Assembly (NCBI GenBank): GCA_963731125.1 | Contig: CAVSVP010000023.1 | Coordinates: forward strand, 124,001 to 188,000 | Length of the DNA stretch: 64,000 nucleotides | Reading direction: 5' to 3' | From: CAVSVP01 sp963731125 | GTDB lineage: Bacteria > Pseudomonadota > Gammaproteobacteria > Competibacterales > Competibacteraceae | In this document: positions 41,941-50,901 of the stretch, piece by piece | How positions within the stretch are numbered: position 1 is the stretch's first letter | Layout: each line of letters begins with the position of its first letter | The notes under the pieces: model-generated | What the model was told of the DNA's origin: nothing | The model's input: the letters and a program-made list of their open reading frames with translations, nothing else | Database searches by the model: none | Program-made: the position numbers and the translations under genes

Positions 41941-42287
41941 GCCACCCGGCGCCAGTCCTCAGCCATCGCGGCCTGCGCTGGCAAGCCATTCCAGAGCAGG
42001 ATAGGCAGCTCCCGCGCCGAGAGCCGGTAGGTGGGGTTCGCGGCGCTGGGCCACCACGGCAGCCGCCCCTGAGACAAGCGCTTGGTGCATAACCAAAACC
42101 CCTGCCCGTCGTAGCATAGAATTTTTAGCCCGGTTCCGGCGCGGTTGCGAAACACATAGACCGCGCCGTCCAGGGGATTATGGGCCAGGGCACGCCGGCA
42201 CAAGCCGCCGAGGCCATCGATACCTTGGCGAAAATCCACCGGTTCGACCGCCACGAAGATGCGACTCTGGGGGGTTAGCTGCAGCAT
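41937..42287 (-). CDS. tnpB: IS66 accessory protein TnpB
   Basis: A 116-residue IS66 Orf2 (TnpB) protein starting MLQLTPQSRIFVAVEPVDFR and containing LDGAVYVFRNRAGTGLKILC. The ATG at 42287 has a GGAGG site and overlaps the tnpA end by 13 bases, so the two are translationally coupled. It is required with TnpA for IS66 transposition. Confidence 0.9.
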   Translation of the reverse strand: MLQLTPQSRIFVAVEPVDFRQGIDGLGGLCRRALAHNPLDGAVYVFRNRAGTGLKILCYDGQGFWLCTKRLSQGRLPWWPSAANPTYRLSARELPILLWNGLPAQAAMAEDWRRVA

Positions 42288-42700
42288 CGCCCGCCCTCCA
42301 TAAACACCCGCACCAGCTCGCCGAGTTCGCCCGCCGTAGCACCGCAAAGGCGCATGCGCCACCCGTCAGGCCGCTCCAGTTCCACCTGTGGGCCGCTTGA
42401 CTCACCGTTTGCACCCGGTCCCGCGGGGGTTACCTCGATAAACTGGGGATCGCTCCCCGGCGCCGGGGTCGGTACCTGGGTTTGCTGGGCCAGCCGGCGG
42501 TTTTTCAAGTCTGTGGCGCTGAGGCCCAGCGCTCTAGCCACCTGGCCATTCGGCAACACCTCACTTAATACCACCGCCTGATCCCACAGCGGTGCCGGTA
42601 TCCGTTCGTGCCGATGGGCACGATGCCGGCGCCAGTGCCTAAACCGTTCGGCCAGTTCGGCCAAGGCCTGCTCAGCTTGGGAGACCGTCTTTATCGCCAT
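42275..42700 (-). CDS. tnpA: IS66 accessory protein TnpA
   Basis: A 141-residue IS66 Orf1-type protein. The ATG at 42700 (MAIKTVSQAEQ) has a GAAGAGGTG ribosome site, whereas the frame continues 20 codons upstream without one. A helix-turn-helix region (LSEVLPNGQVARALGLSATD) follows a basic HWRRHRAHRH stretch, consistent with DNA binding. Confidence 0.82.
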   Translation of the reverse strand: MAIKTVSQAEQALAELAERFRHWRRHRAHRHERIPAPLWDQAVVLSEVLPNGQVARALGLSATDLKNRRLAQQTQVPTPAPGSDPQFIEVTPAGPGANGESSGPQVELERPDGWRMRLCGATAGELGELVRVFMEGGRCCS

Positions 42701-42791
42701 CTGCACCTCTTCTTTATATACCGTTACCAGTTCAGTGCATACCTTAATTGGCGATGCCACGCCGGGTCACGCAGGCTTATCGGAAGGACAC

Positions 42792-43114
42792 GATCATTCG
42801 GTGGTACTGCGCAATGTGCCAATGCTGGTCATGCAGCTTCTCGAACGCCCCCTGCCCAAAGGCCGGGCAGGCGTCAGTCTGCGGCAGGAAAACCACGTAA
42901 TGGCGCCGTTGGTCTTTTAACTGCGTCCGACACCCTTTGACCTCGCCGAACTCGCGCAACCACACCCCCTGCCCTTCGGCCGGGATCGTTAGCTGCTGCA
43001 CCTGTACCCATTGGCCTTTTTCCAGAGACACCCGGCGGTTGCTTTCCACGGCAAACAGAAACCCCAGCGGGTGGTTTCTGACCCGCTGGAGGTGGTCTGC
43101 ACACGAATACCAAC
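42792..43114 (-). pseudogene. Middle part of the host IS transposase
   Basis: A fragment reading WYSCADHLQRVRNHPLGFLF through VWLREFGEVKGCRTQLKDQR to HDQHWHIAQYHRMI, then cut by the IS66 right end. It continues the coding of 44855-45338 across the ISKra4-type insertion. Confidence 0.78.
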
Positions 43115-44845
43115 GGGTGTAACCCGCCTTCCGCTATATTGTTAGGCGATCAGTCGATCGGGTAAGAACGTCTCATCATTGGCCGCCTTCATGGGATAGA
43201 GTCGTTGGTTTTCGTGTGCGATATGAAATTTCATAAACGCCTCCCAGTCCTGATTGATGCCGATACAGCGCAACTCGAGCATCGCCTTGGCGCCGGGCAT
43301 CACCCAGCGCATGCCGGAGCGCTCCATCCGATCACAGACGACATGCCGACACGCCCCCTCAATCACCCCCGAAGCGATGGGATAGCCCGCTTGCAGGTAG
43401 TGGTCATACTGCATCCGTGCGACATTGTGACTCAAATAGCCGATAACCTCGGCGAGCGACTCGCGTTGTGCCGCACTCAGTCGGTGGGATTGGGCACGCA
43501 GACGGCCGATGACGGTCTGTACCTGACCGTTGAGCAGGCGTTCGGCCTGTTGTTTGACGAACACCAGACGCTGCTGCTTGACGCTCTCTGTGCCCGGACC
43601 TTGGGCACCGCTGGGATGGAATAACTCGGCCGCATCCCAGAGATAGCCCAACGCGTGCATCAGATCCAGCACCTCCACATAGCTCACCCCGGCTAACCCC
43701 TGTTCCGCGGCACGCCACAGGGAGGGTTGGCCATCCATCAGTACCACAACGCGCTGCTGGCTGCTGGGATTGCGCTGGCGCTGCTCCTCAGCGAGCCAAG
43801 CAAAGATCGCCGCATAGGACGGTGCCATCGTCTCCTGCGCGTCGCGCGCCAGGCTGGCCCGAACGTATTTATGCAACGGCTTGGGCCGCCGGGGCGGTTG
43901 GGTGCCCGACGCGGAGGGGACCGTAAACAGCGCCGCAAGCACCTGCTCGGGGGTGCGAACATAAGCCGCCATGGGATAGGCAGCACCAAGCAACGCCATT
44001 TTCTTGCCGCCCGGTTTGCCCTCATCCCCCGTAGTCGCCACGTCACGCTCAGCAACCATGTCGACTGCGGTGACCGCACGCCGCCTCACCACCCCTTTAC
44101 TGTCCGCGCTACACACCACCAACTCGTCGTCTTGTGCCGCCGGTGCTGGCTCCCGACCCGCCCAAAATGCTTCTACCGAACCCGACAACTGCTGATTGAT
44201 CCGCTCCAAACTATGCACCGACTGCCGAACCCCCAACATCCGCTCCAGCGTCTCGCTCACCTGCGCATACGGCTGCTCAATCACCAGCGCCTGATCCCAC
44301 TCTTGCAACAAATACGAAAACTTGCTCGCCGGTAACTGCCGCTGGCTATCCAGCGGCACGTAGTCGATCTTCTGACCTTCCCGCGTTCCGTACACCACCC
44401 GCTCCAGCTGATGCTCCCCAAACACCGAGCGATACTCACGAACGCGGCTTCGCCCCAGGCGCTTGACCTGCCGACCACCGGGTAAGCTTACTTGCGCCCC
44501 GTGATCACCTGGCCCACATAAGCTAAAAAACAGCTCCACTAGCTGATGCCCCATCCGCAGCAGCTGAGCAAATAAGCCCCGCTCCAGTTCATGCACCGCT
44601 TCGCCTTGCACATACGCCTGCTCCACGCGCTCCACTAGCTTGGCTGTCTCCGCCAGTATCGCTTGGCGATTGTCTTTCCCTCGGGTTTCGTTCATGCTGT
44701 TCATCGCTAGCTCCCATCGGTCTTGACTACGTTGCTTCACACAGCGTAGTTTACCTTAGATCCCGGCGGGGGCTAGCACGCACTCCTGAGGAGTCAAAAC
44801 CATAAATAAATTGTGATTAACTAGCGCGCGCAGCGGGTTGCACCC
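43115..44845 (-). mobile_element. ISKra4-type element with 9-bp target duplication
   Basis: A 1,731-bp element with inverted repeats GGGTGTAACCCGC (43115) and GCGGGTTGCACCC (ending 44845), one mismatch. The host sequence AATACCAAC is duplicated on both sides (43106-43114 and 44846-44854). It therefore transposed into the host IS in a single clean event. Confidence 0.92.
43142..44704 (-). CDS. ISKra4-family transposase
   Basis: About 520 residues from the ATG at 44704, which has a GGGAG site; a GTG start at 44740 is possible. DDE-type transposase with VVCSADSKGVV (first Asp), VVLMDGQPSLWRAAEQGL (second Asp) and the hallmark YPIASGVIEGACRHVVCDRM (Glu). The gene is intact and the element may still be mobile. 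Confidence 0.88.
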   Translation of the reverse strand: MNSMNETRGKDNRQAILAETAKLVERVEQAYVQGEAVHELERGLFAQLLRMGHQLVELFFSLCGPGDHGAQVSLPGGRQVKRLGRSRVREYRSVFGEHQLERVVYGTREGQKIDYVPLDSQRQLPASKFSYLLQEWDQALVIEQPYAQVSETLERMLGVRQSVHSLERINQQLSGSVEAFWAGREPAPAAQDDELVVCSADSKGVVRRRAVTAVDMVAERDVATTGDEGKPGGKKMALLGAAYPMAAYVRTPEQVLAALFTVPSASGTQPPRRPKPLHKYVRASLARDAQETMAPSYAAIFAWLAEEQRQRNPSSQQRVVVLMDGQPSLWRAAEQGLAGVSYVEVLDLMHALGYLWDAAELFHPSGAQGPGTESVKQQRLVFVKQQAERLLNGQVQTVIGRLRAQSHRLSAAQRESLAEVIGYLSHNVARMQYDHYLQAGYPIASGVIEGACRHVVCDRMERSGMRWVMPGAKAMLELRCIGINQDWEAFMKFHIAHENQRLYPMKAANDETFLPDRLIA

Positions 44846-44854
44846 AATACCAAC

Positions 44855-45338
44855 TGTCCCCGGTCACGCAGGCCGGTTCTAGCCCCCCGTCCAGCACCTG
44901 CCCCCGCATCTCCCGGAACTACGCATTTTTGGTCTTGTGCTCGGATGTGTCGTAACCCCGGTAATTGACCGGCAAACTGCGGCCCTGCAAATCCGGGTAG
45001 TACAGCGTGATCAGCTTCAACCCCTTAACCACCCGGGGGTGCTTGCCTGACCAGAAGTGGCCAACCAACTCCATGTGCTGGCCGTAGGGCTTGTCCACGG
45101 TGCTGTCGTCCACGCTCCGTGTTCCCCCGACCCGATTCAGCATCCCCTTGGCCTCGGCGAACAGGTCCTTGGGCTCATCCCCCTCACGCAACAGAAAACG
45201 GTTCACGCTGTCATGGGAAATCCCCATCACTTCCGCCAAACGGCTACCGTTGCCTGAGTTCGGCTCGCTCATCAAAAATCCCATATCCATCGGTAAGCTA
45301 CAATGCCCCGTCGGGGGGCGTGAGGTTATTCTGATCAT
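44855..45338 (-). pseudogene. N-terminal part of the host IS transposase
   Basis: About 160 codons with LAEVMGISHDSVNRFLLREG, LVGHFWSGKHPRVVKGLKLI and TLYYPDLQGRSLPVNYRGYD, typical of an IS4-superfamily (IS701-like) transposase. An in-frame TAG follows EHKTKNA near 44919, after which coding text continues (VLDGGLEPACVTGDSWY) up to the ISKra4 insertion. It is dead through a point stop and insertions. Confidence 0.75.
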
Positions 45339-45406
45339 CCGGCTAAGCGTGGCTCAAAACGCCAATCTCTGCCACAAGTTTTCGTATTCGTCAATGCGTA
45401 AGTCCT

Positions 45407-46537
45407 AAAAAATTCCTCTTTATAACGGATTCTGTTGATGAACTGAACCCGGGTTGAAAGCAGCCGTCGGGTGAGAGATGTTGACGAATAGCAAAGATAC
45501 CGACATCTCCCCAACCCGAGGCAGCGATGAGAGGCTGTTGGAAAACCCCAGATCGAACGATTTCGGATCATTTAAATCAATGCATTAGCTTGCGCGCCAG
45601 GGTATTTTCCAACAGCCTCTGAGTACTGTAACGCAATCACCAACGCGAGGCTATCGGACGCTTCGCTTGCCGATAAGCGAAGCCGATTATGAGCGGTTTA
45701 TGAGTGAGAACGAGTTTGCCAAAGCGCAGTTGGATGAACTCTACGCGCGGCATCCGGAACTGTTTCCTGCTGGGTTCGATCAAGGCTATGGGCTCTATGG
45801 GTTTACCGAACCGTCACGCAAACAGCGGCTGCGCTGCCGACGAGTTCGACTGAGCGCGGATGCGACGGTGTGGACGGTGGCGCCAGCGTTTGTGATGCCC
45901 TACATGACGGCGAGGGTAGCGGAGGTGGACAAGGCGCTGTGGTTGATGCGTTTTCATGTGCCGTGCTGGGCGCTGGCCTATGTGGTTGGGCGTGATACGA
46001 TGTGTTGGTATCGGCTGGAGCAGAGCTTGGGTCGGTTCAGCATGGTCGGCACGACCGTGAAAACCCCGCAGCGCTTGCCCCAAGACCTGGGAGCCGAGGA
46101 GAAACACAGCCGCTTGGACGGAGAGAAGATCTACATCGCCACGACCGCCGGTGCGGGGTGTATTCTCGGGGCGTCGGTCAGCGATTCCGCCGCGGAGGCG
46201 GCGTTGACCGACGCCTACGGGGGGGTTGCCGAGGCAGCTTGCGAACTCGATCCGGACTATGCGTACGAGACGGTCAACACTGCCGGCTGGGCCGCCACGC
46301 AGGGGGCCTGGAAGCGCTTGTTTGCGAGTATCACCGTCATTTTGTGTGTCTTGCAGGCGTTTTTGAAAATCCGCGATCGGGCCACCAACGGGCTGGCCGA
46401 GTGCTTCGAGCAGGTGGGCAAGAAAGTCTGGCGGGCCTATCGGGCACCGAGTAAGGCCGCCTTCGCCCAACGTTTGCGCCGACTGCGGGAATGGGCTGAG
46501 CAAACCTTACCGGAGTCACCGATGCAGCACCGGTGTT
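45407..46537 (+). mobile_element. Truncated IS (same type as 55121-56516) with decayed transposase
   Basis: Its end AATTCCTCTTTATAACGG matches both ends of the element at 55121-56516 and abuts the host IS end at 45406. The transposase frame (45667-46537, from SEADYERFMSENEFAKAQLD to WAEQTLPESPMQ) is clearly homologous to the 420-residue protein at 55132-56394 but lacks the last third, cut by the IS3 element. The transposase family is not assigned. Confidence 0.78.
45531..45619. repeat. 89-bp MITE-like element
   Basis: Perfect 15-bp inverted repeats (GAGGCTGTTGGAAAA at 45531-45545 and its complement at 45605-45619) enclose non-coding, A+T-rich DNA. TGAG-like bases occur on both sides and may be the target duplication. 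It is inserted in the leader of the truncated IS. Confidence 0.7.
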
Positions 46538-46561
46538 TGTCAAGATAGTTGTCGTCTTTTT

Positions 46562-47599
46562 CTATTCGGTCTGTGGTAGACCGGGAACTTGGTCCAGCAC
46601 CTCAGCGGCTGGGTTAAGCCACACCTCGGTGACCGGCTTCCAGTTGCGGATGGCGCCCTGCCAGCGCTCGGGGTGGCGTGCCTTGGCCTGTTCATACACC
46701 GCCTCGCGTTGCGCTATGATGGCGGCTTCTTGGCCGCTATGGCGTTCGTGCGGGGTCACGAAGCGAATCCGACTATGGCGATGGTCGTGATTGTACCAGG
46801 TCACGAACTGCAGTATCCACGCACGGGCGGCCTCCAGCGAGGCAAATCCGTGCTCAGGGTATTCCGGCCGATATTTACAGGTCCGAAAGACGGCCTCCGA
46901 GAATGGGTTGTCATTGCTCCCCCGGGGGCGGCTGTAGGAGGTCACGACCCCGAGCCGGTAGAGCGTTTCCAATAAGGCACTGCCCTTCATGGGACTGCCA
47001 TTATCGGCATGCCGCACCAAGGGCTGATCCCGACACTGCTCCACCAGGACCGCCCGGCGCACCACCTCAGCGGCATAGGCTGCACTTTCGCACGCATACA
47101 CTTCCCAGCCGACGATTTTGCGGCTATAGAGGTCAATAATGAGATAGAGGTAGAAAAACAGCCCCTTCACTGGGCCTGGCAACCAAGTGATATCCCATGA
47201 CCAGACCTCGCATGGGCCGCGGGCACAGTGGCGCGGCGGCGGCGCCGGTGGCCGGGGAGCGCGGCTGCGCCCCCGATGGCGTTGTTCCTCCGCGTCATGC
47301 AGAATTCGGTAGAAGGTGGATTCCGAGGCCAGGTACTCCCCTTGATCTGCCAAGCGCGGCACGATTTGACTGGGCGGCAACCTGGCATGCGCAGGGGTAT
47401 GGCAGGTTGCCAACACCTGCGCCCGTTCTGCCGCACTGAGTTGATTGGCTGGCGGGGGGCGCGCTGCCGTCGGACGGCCATCGGCCTTGACGGCTTCCCC
47501 CTGGGTCCAGCGCTGATAGGTGCGCAGACTCAGGCCCAGCTGGCGACACGCCGGCGCTAAGCGAGCCCCCTGGCGGTGGGCTTCGGCAATCAGCGCCAC
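46562..47599 (-). CDS. IS3-family transposase OrfB
   Basis: A 345-residue integrase-like transposase (rve domain). The DDE residues lie in WSWDITWLPGPVKGLFFYLY (first Asp), HADNGSPMKGSALLETLY (second Asp) and SNDNPFSEAVFRTCKYRPEY (Glu). It starts 26 bp after the OrfA stop, so independent initiation rather than classic frameshift fusion is likely. Confidence 0.92.
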   Translation of the reverse strand: MALIAEAHRQGARLAPACRQLGLSLRTYQRWTQGEAVKADGRPTAARPPPANQLSAAERAQVLATCHTPAHARLPPSQIVPRLADQGEYLASESTFYRILHDAEEQRHRGRSRAPRPPAPPPRHCARGPCEVWSWDITWLPGPVKGLFFYLYLIIDLYSRKIVGWEVYACESAAYAAEVVRRAVLVEQCRDQPLVRHADNGSPMKGSALLETLYRLGVVTSYSRPRGSNDNPFSEAVFRTCKYRPEYPEHGFASLEAARAWILQFVTWYNHDHRHSRIRFVTPHERHSGQEAAIIAQREAVYEQAKARHPERWQGAIRNWKPVTEVWLNPAAEVLDQVPGLPQTE

Positions 47600-47625
47600 C
47601 GCTTGCTGGCGAGCTATCGGGCTAA

Positions 47626-48126
47626 TCAGACGTCCTCGCTGTCCCCCCAGATGGCCTGGGCTTTTTTTTGGAGCACCAGCAACGCCGCCGCCTCGGCTAA
47701 GGCTTTGTCCTTGCGGCGCAATTCGCGCTCCAGGTCGCGAATCCGCCGTTTATCGGCTTGGGCCTCGCTTAAGGGACGCGCTTTGGGGGAGGGGGCCACC
47801 GGATTGGCCTGTTGGCAGGCCGCACGCCAGGTGGTGATTGGTTCCGGATAGAGCCCGCGCTGACGGCAGTATTCGCCCAATGCCGCCTCATTCAGCGCCG
47901 CCGTCTCCACCACGACGGTAACCTTCTCTTCACTACTCCAGCGGTGTCCCGCCTCCGCCGCCGGCGATGCCGTCAGGCCCCGTTCCCGGCGGGCCTGGCT
48001 CCGCCAGCTGTAAAGCGTATCCTTGGGAATCCCGCTTTCCTGGGCCAACTGCACCACCTCCACATGCTGCGGGGGTAACAGTTTCTCAATGATGCTGGCC
48101 TTAAATTCTGCCGAATAGGTTCTCAT
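47626..48126 (-). CDS. IS3-family OrfA
   Basis: A 166-residue DNA-binding protein. N-terminal helix-turn-helix: AQESGIPKDTLYSWRSQARR. A second one lies near residue 80 (AALGEYCRQRGLYPEPITTW), and a coiled-coil stretch (RRIRDLERELRRKDKALAEA) near the C-terminus mediates pairing with OrfB. Confidence 0.88.
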   Translation of the reverse strand: MRTYSAEFKASIIEKLLPPQHVEVVQLAQESGIPKDTLYSWRSQARRERGLTASPAAEAGHRWSSEEKVTVVVETAALNEAALGEYCRQRGLYPEPITTWRAACQQANPVAPSPKARPLSEAQADKRRIRDLERELRRKDKALAEAAALLVLQKKAQAIWGDSEDV

Positions 48127-48209
48127 CGTCTCTCACCTTCACCCCCTCAATTGACAGTTTACGCTTTCTGTGGGACGACATCTATCCTGCCATAGGGGGG
48201 TCAGTGCGG

Positions 48210-48320
48210 TCGACGGCTGCGCAGTCAAGGCTATCGTGCCCGGCAATTGCTAACGCTGTTTGGGGAGTTGCACTGGAAGCGGCGTGTGGGGTGTTGTCCC
48301 GGGGGTTGCCAGGAGGGTCG
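48210..48320 (+). pseudogene. Short transposase relic
   Basis: A 37-codon stretch (RSQGYRARQLLTLFGELHWK, then CCPGGCQEGRFK) resembles the N-terminal cysteine motif region of ISKra4/UPF0236-like transposases. Nothing else of the gene remains. Confidence 0.4.
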
Positions 48321-48403
48321 ATTCAAAGTACAGATAATTTTATGCTATCATAAAGTTATCGAACAGCTTTGACTAACCTATTGAACGATCGGAGCCCCCC
48401 TTG

Positions 48404-49416
48404 ATGGCCTATCACAGGCTAGTGCATTATTTATCCGAGTTAGCAGACCCGCGTCATGCGAAAGGCATTCGCCCTGTGCAGTTGTCGAGCGTAACGATTA
48501 TGGTAATGGCGATGCTATGCGGGCGAACGAGCCTGAAAGGGATCGCGCGCTTTGCGCGCACCCATGTGCAAGCGCTGGCCGAGGTGATCCCGTTACCGCG
48601 CGATAAAGCGCCCTCCTACAGTACGTTGCAACGCTTGAGCCAGCAGCTGTCGAGCGAGGGTTTGTGTAGGCAGTTCAATCGCTGGATGCCGCAGTACGCG
48701 CAGGCCGAGACGATCGCTATGGATGGCAAGCGTATCACCCGCACCTTCCCACCCAAGGAAGGCGAGAAACAACGTGTTACCTCGCTGGTGTCGTTTTTTA
48801 GTCATCCTCGTCAGCTGATCTGCGGCGTCGGTAAGCTGGACAATGATAAGCCCAGCGAAATCGACGTGGTGCAAGCATTGATCGGCACGCTGCGGATCGA
48901 GCGTTCGGTGTTCACTCTGGATGCGCTGCCTTGCCAAAAAAACCGGTGGCCCAGATTACTGCCCAGGGCCACGGCTACCTCATCCCCGTCAAAGGCAATC
49001 AACCGACGCTCCCTAAGCGCCTCGCGCGGACGGCGCAGAATGCAGCGACGGCGGCCTGGAGTTGGCGCCAAAGCGGCCATGGTCATGATACCCGTTGTCG
49101 GCTCACATGCTGGCCGGCCGCGGCGGCGATGAAGGCGCAATGGCCGGGGCTGGAGCAGTCTATCAGCGTTCGGCGGCAGGGCGAGCGGGACGGTAAACCC
49201 TTCGACAACCCCACGTATTACATCACCCGCGAGCCATTCAGGGCGTGGCGCTTGGCGCAGCGTGTTCGGGGTCATCGCAAGCTCGAAAACACCCTGCACT
49301 GGACTAAAGATGTCGTCTTGCAGGAAGATGATGGTGGCTTGGTGGACTCACCAGCGGCGGCTAATATGGCGCTGATCCGCAACATGAGCTTCCATTTGCT
49401 GGTGATGACCGGGTAG
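48404..49416 (+). pseudogene. ISAs1-family transposase, frameshifted
   Basis: The first frame (48404 to about 48940) has HYLSELADPRHAKGIRPVQL, AMDGKRITRTF (first Asp) and DKPSEIDVVQALIG. After a run of seven A (48936-48942) the text continues in another frame: HGYLIPVKGNQPTL to WTKDVVLQEDDGGLVDSPAA and the ISAs1 ending. One base change in the A run splits it. Element ends were not determined; the flanks at about 48330 and 49520 show no obvious repeats. Confidence 0.85.
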
Positions 49417-49526
49417 CGATCGATCAGCGAAGGGATCAGTGCCATGGGCGAGCAGGTCGGGAAACTCTGGCAGATCATCAGTCAGCCGAGCCGAACACCG
49501 CTGAAGCGCTAACAGGTTAGCGATGC

Positions 49527-49970
49527 ATGTCGGATAATATTATAATTTTAAATGGTTTTTTTACTTTGAATCGACCCTCGTTACCGCGCCAGTCCTTTAC
49601 CCGACAAGAAGCCTTTTTCATTGTCAAGCGGGTGCTGAACCTGTCCTACCTGTGGACCGGGTCGGAGAACGGTGGGTTGTTGCAGGTGTGGAGCACGTGG
49701 CTGTTCTTTGCGGTGCTGGTCGATTTGGGCGATGCGGTGGCCGAGGCGTTACGCATCGAGTTCGATCGGATTTCGTTGGAGATGTTGATCCGCGGGCTTT
49801 ACCACTTCTCCGTGGCCTACCAGAACGGGTTAGCCGATGACCCGGTTAAATACTTTGCCGCGCCGGAGAACCAGGACCTCGGGGTAGTCAAACGGGTGCG
49901 CAAAAAACGCCCGCCGAAGGCTGATCCGCCACCGCCAGATGAGGACTTGACAATGCTCGGTTTTGCTTAA
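49527..49970 (+). pseudogene. Transposase C-terminal fragment (IS4-like)
   Basis: A 147-codon frame with LLQVWSTWLFFAVLVDLGDA, RISLEMLIRGLYHFSVAYQN and YFAAPENQDLGVVKRVRKK, the end of an IS4-superfamily transposase. The N-terminal two thirds are absent; the first ~25 codons are probably unrelated DNA. Confidence 0.65.
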
Positions 49971-49984
49971 CTTGTGAAGAATGC

Positions 49985-50560
49985 CTCCCTCCCTTTCCGC
50001 CCCGTCGCGCAAGCTATTCAACGGCGTCCCGCCAACGACCTGATGGCGACTGCGGTTGAAGTGGGTAACCGTCTGCCGGTAGCGGCGTTGGGTTGCCCCC
50101 GTCAGCAACGCCAGTTCCTTGAAACCCACCGTCGCGTACCACTGCCGCCCCTGCCGGCTCGGCCATCACGCCTGGCCCGCCCAGACGATCTCACCGGCTT
50201 CGTCCACCACATCGAACATCCCGAACCGAAACCGGCCTACTTCGCCAGCAACCCGGTACGCACTCCCGTGCTCAACTACCCGGCAGCCCCCCCTTTTTCA
50301 CTACACACCCCCATGGCCCTCTCCCGGCTCGCCCCTTCCAGGGCCTGCGCCAGGGCATCTCGCCTCGTCGCATAGCTCGCTTCTAATACCCCCGCCTCCA
50401 ACGCATCGATAGCGCATAAGCTGCCCTCCTTCAGCACCAGACGAAACTGCCCCGCATCCACGCGGGTGGCCGCCTTAGCAGCATCCACACTCGCCTCCGT
50501 TGGCTTAATCGTGATCTGCACACACACTTCAAGGTGGTTCTTCATGAGGTGGCCCTCCAC
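49985..50560 (-). pseudogene. Decayed transposase, N-terminal two domains
   Basis: Minus-strand text MKNHLEVCVQITIKPTEASV and ATRRDALAQALEGASRERAM, then, after a frameshift near 50276, KELALLTGATQRRYRQTVTH and FNRSRHQVVGGTPLNSLRDG. I recall this last block from transposase N-termini but cannot name the family. It is cut at about 49980 by the previous fragment. Confidence 0.5.
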
Positions 50561-50634
50561 GTGGTCATTCGAAGGGTAAGACGGCGATTGATAAGAATAG
50601 TATCAGGTTTGCAGAGGCTTCAACCCAACCGTAC

Positions 50635-50765
50635 AGGTTGAAGTATTTTAACACCTTTGAGGAGCTGCGTGCCTCGGTCCTGGAGGTATTCCACCCCTAT
50701 CTCGACGATGCCACCCAGGTTACCGCGTGATGAAGAAATTACGCACCGCCGCCGGCGTCGCTTGA
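50635..50765 (+). pseudogene. IS630-type transposase tail
   Basis: A C-terminal relic (LKYFNTFEELRASVLEVFHP, YLDDATQVT, then RVMKKLRTAAGVA in another frame) typical of IS630 transposase endings. The rest is missing. The 50766-50901 stretch holds no other feature. Confidence 0.6.
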
Positions 50766-50901
50766 GCCTCTATCCGGCACGCTCCAAGAAATTATTTACC
50801 TGAAAAACTATATCAACAATGAAAAAATACACACAATCACCTACAATCCATAAAGAGCAAAAACATTCAAATGTCCCATAAAGCCGGGGGGATTTCTGGG
50901 A

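Larger units (their letters stand above)
40149..42791. mobile_element. IS66-family element with convergent gene order
   Basis: About 2.64 kb bounded by GTGTCCTTCCGATAA at 40149 and its complement ending at 42791. It contains tnpC on the plus strand and tnpA-tnpB on the minus strand. The flanks differ (IS1380 on the left, another IS on the right) and show no target duplication. Confidence 0.8.
39180..45406. mobile_element. Nested composite of insertion sequences inside one host IS
   Basis: The 18-bp sequence AGGACTTACGCATTGACG at 39180-39197 recurs perfectly inverted at 45389-45406. Between them lie minus-strand pieces of one transposase gene (N-terminal 44855-45338, middle 42792-43114, probable tail at 39180-39290). 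These are interrupted by an ISKra4-type element, an IS66 element and a piece of IS1380. The outer element is IS701/IS4-like by its transposase, but the family is not certain. Confidence 0.7.
46538..48192 (-). mobile_element. IS3-family insertion sequence
   Basis: 1,655 bp with imperfect inverted repeats TGTCAAGATAGTTGTCGTC (46538) and GACGACATCTATCCTGCCA (ending 48192), five mismatches. OrfA and OrfB are on the minus strand. No clear short target duplication was found, since the left flank is the truncated IS and the right flank another fragment. Confidence 0.82.
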
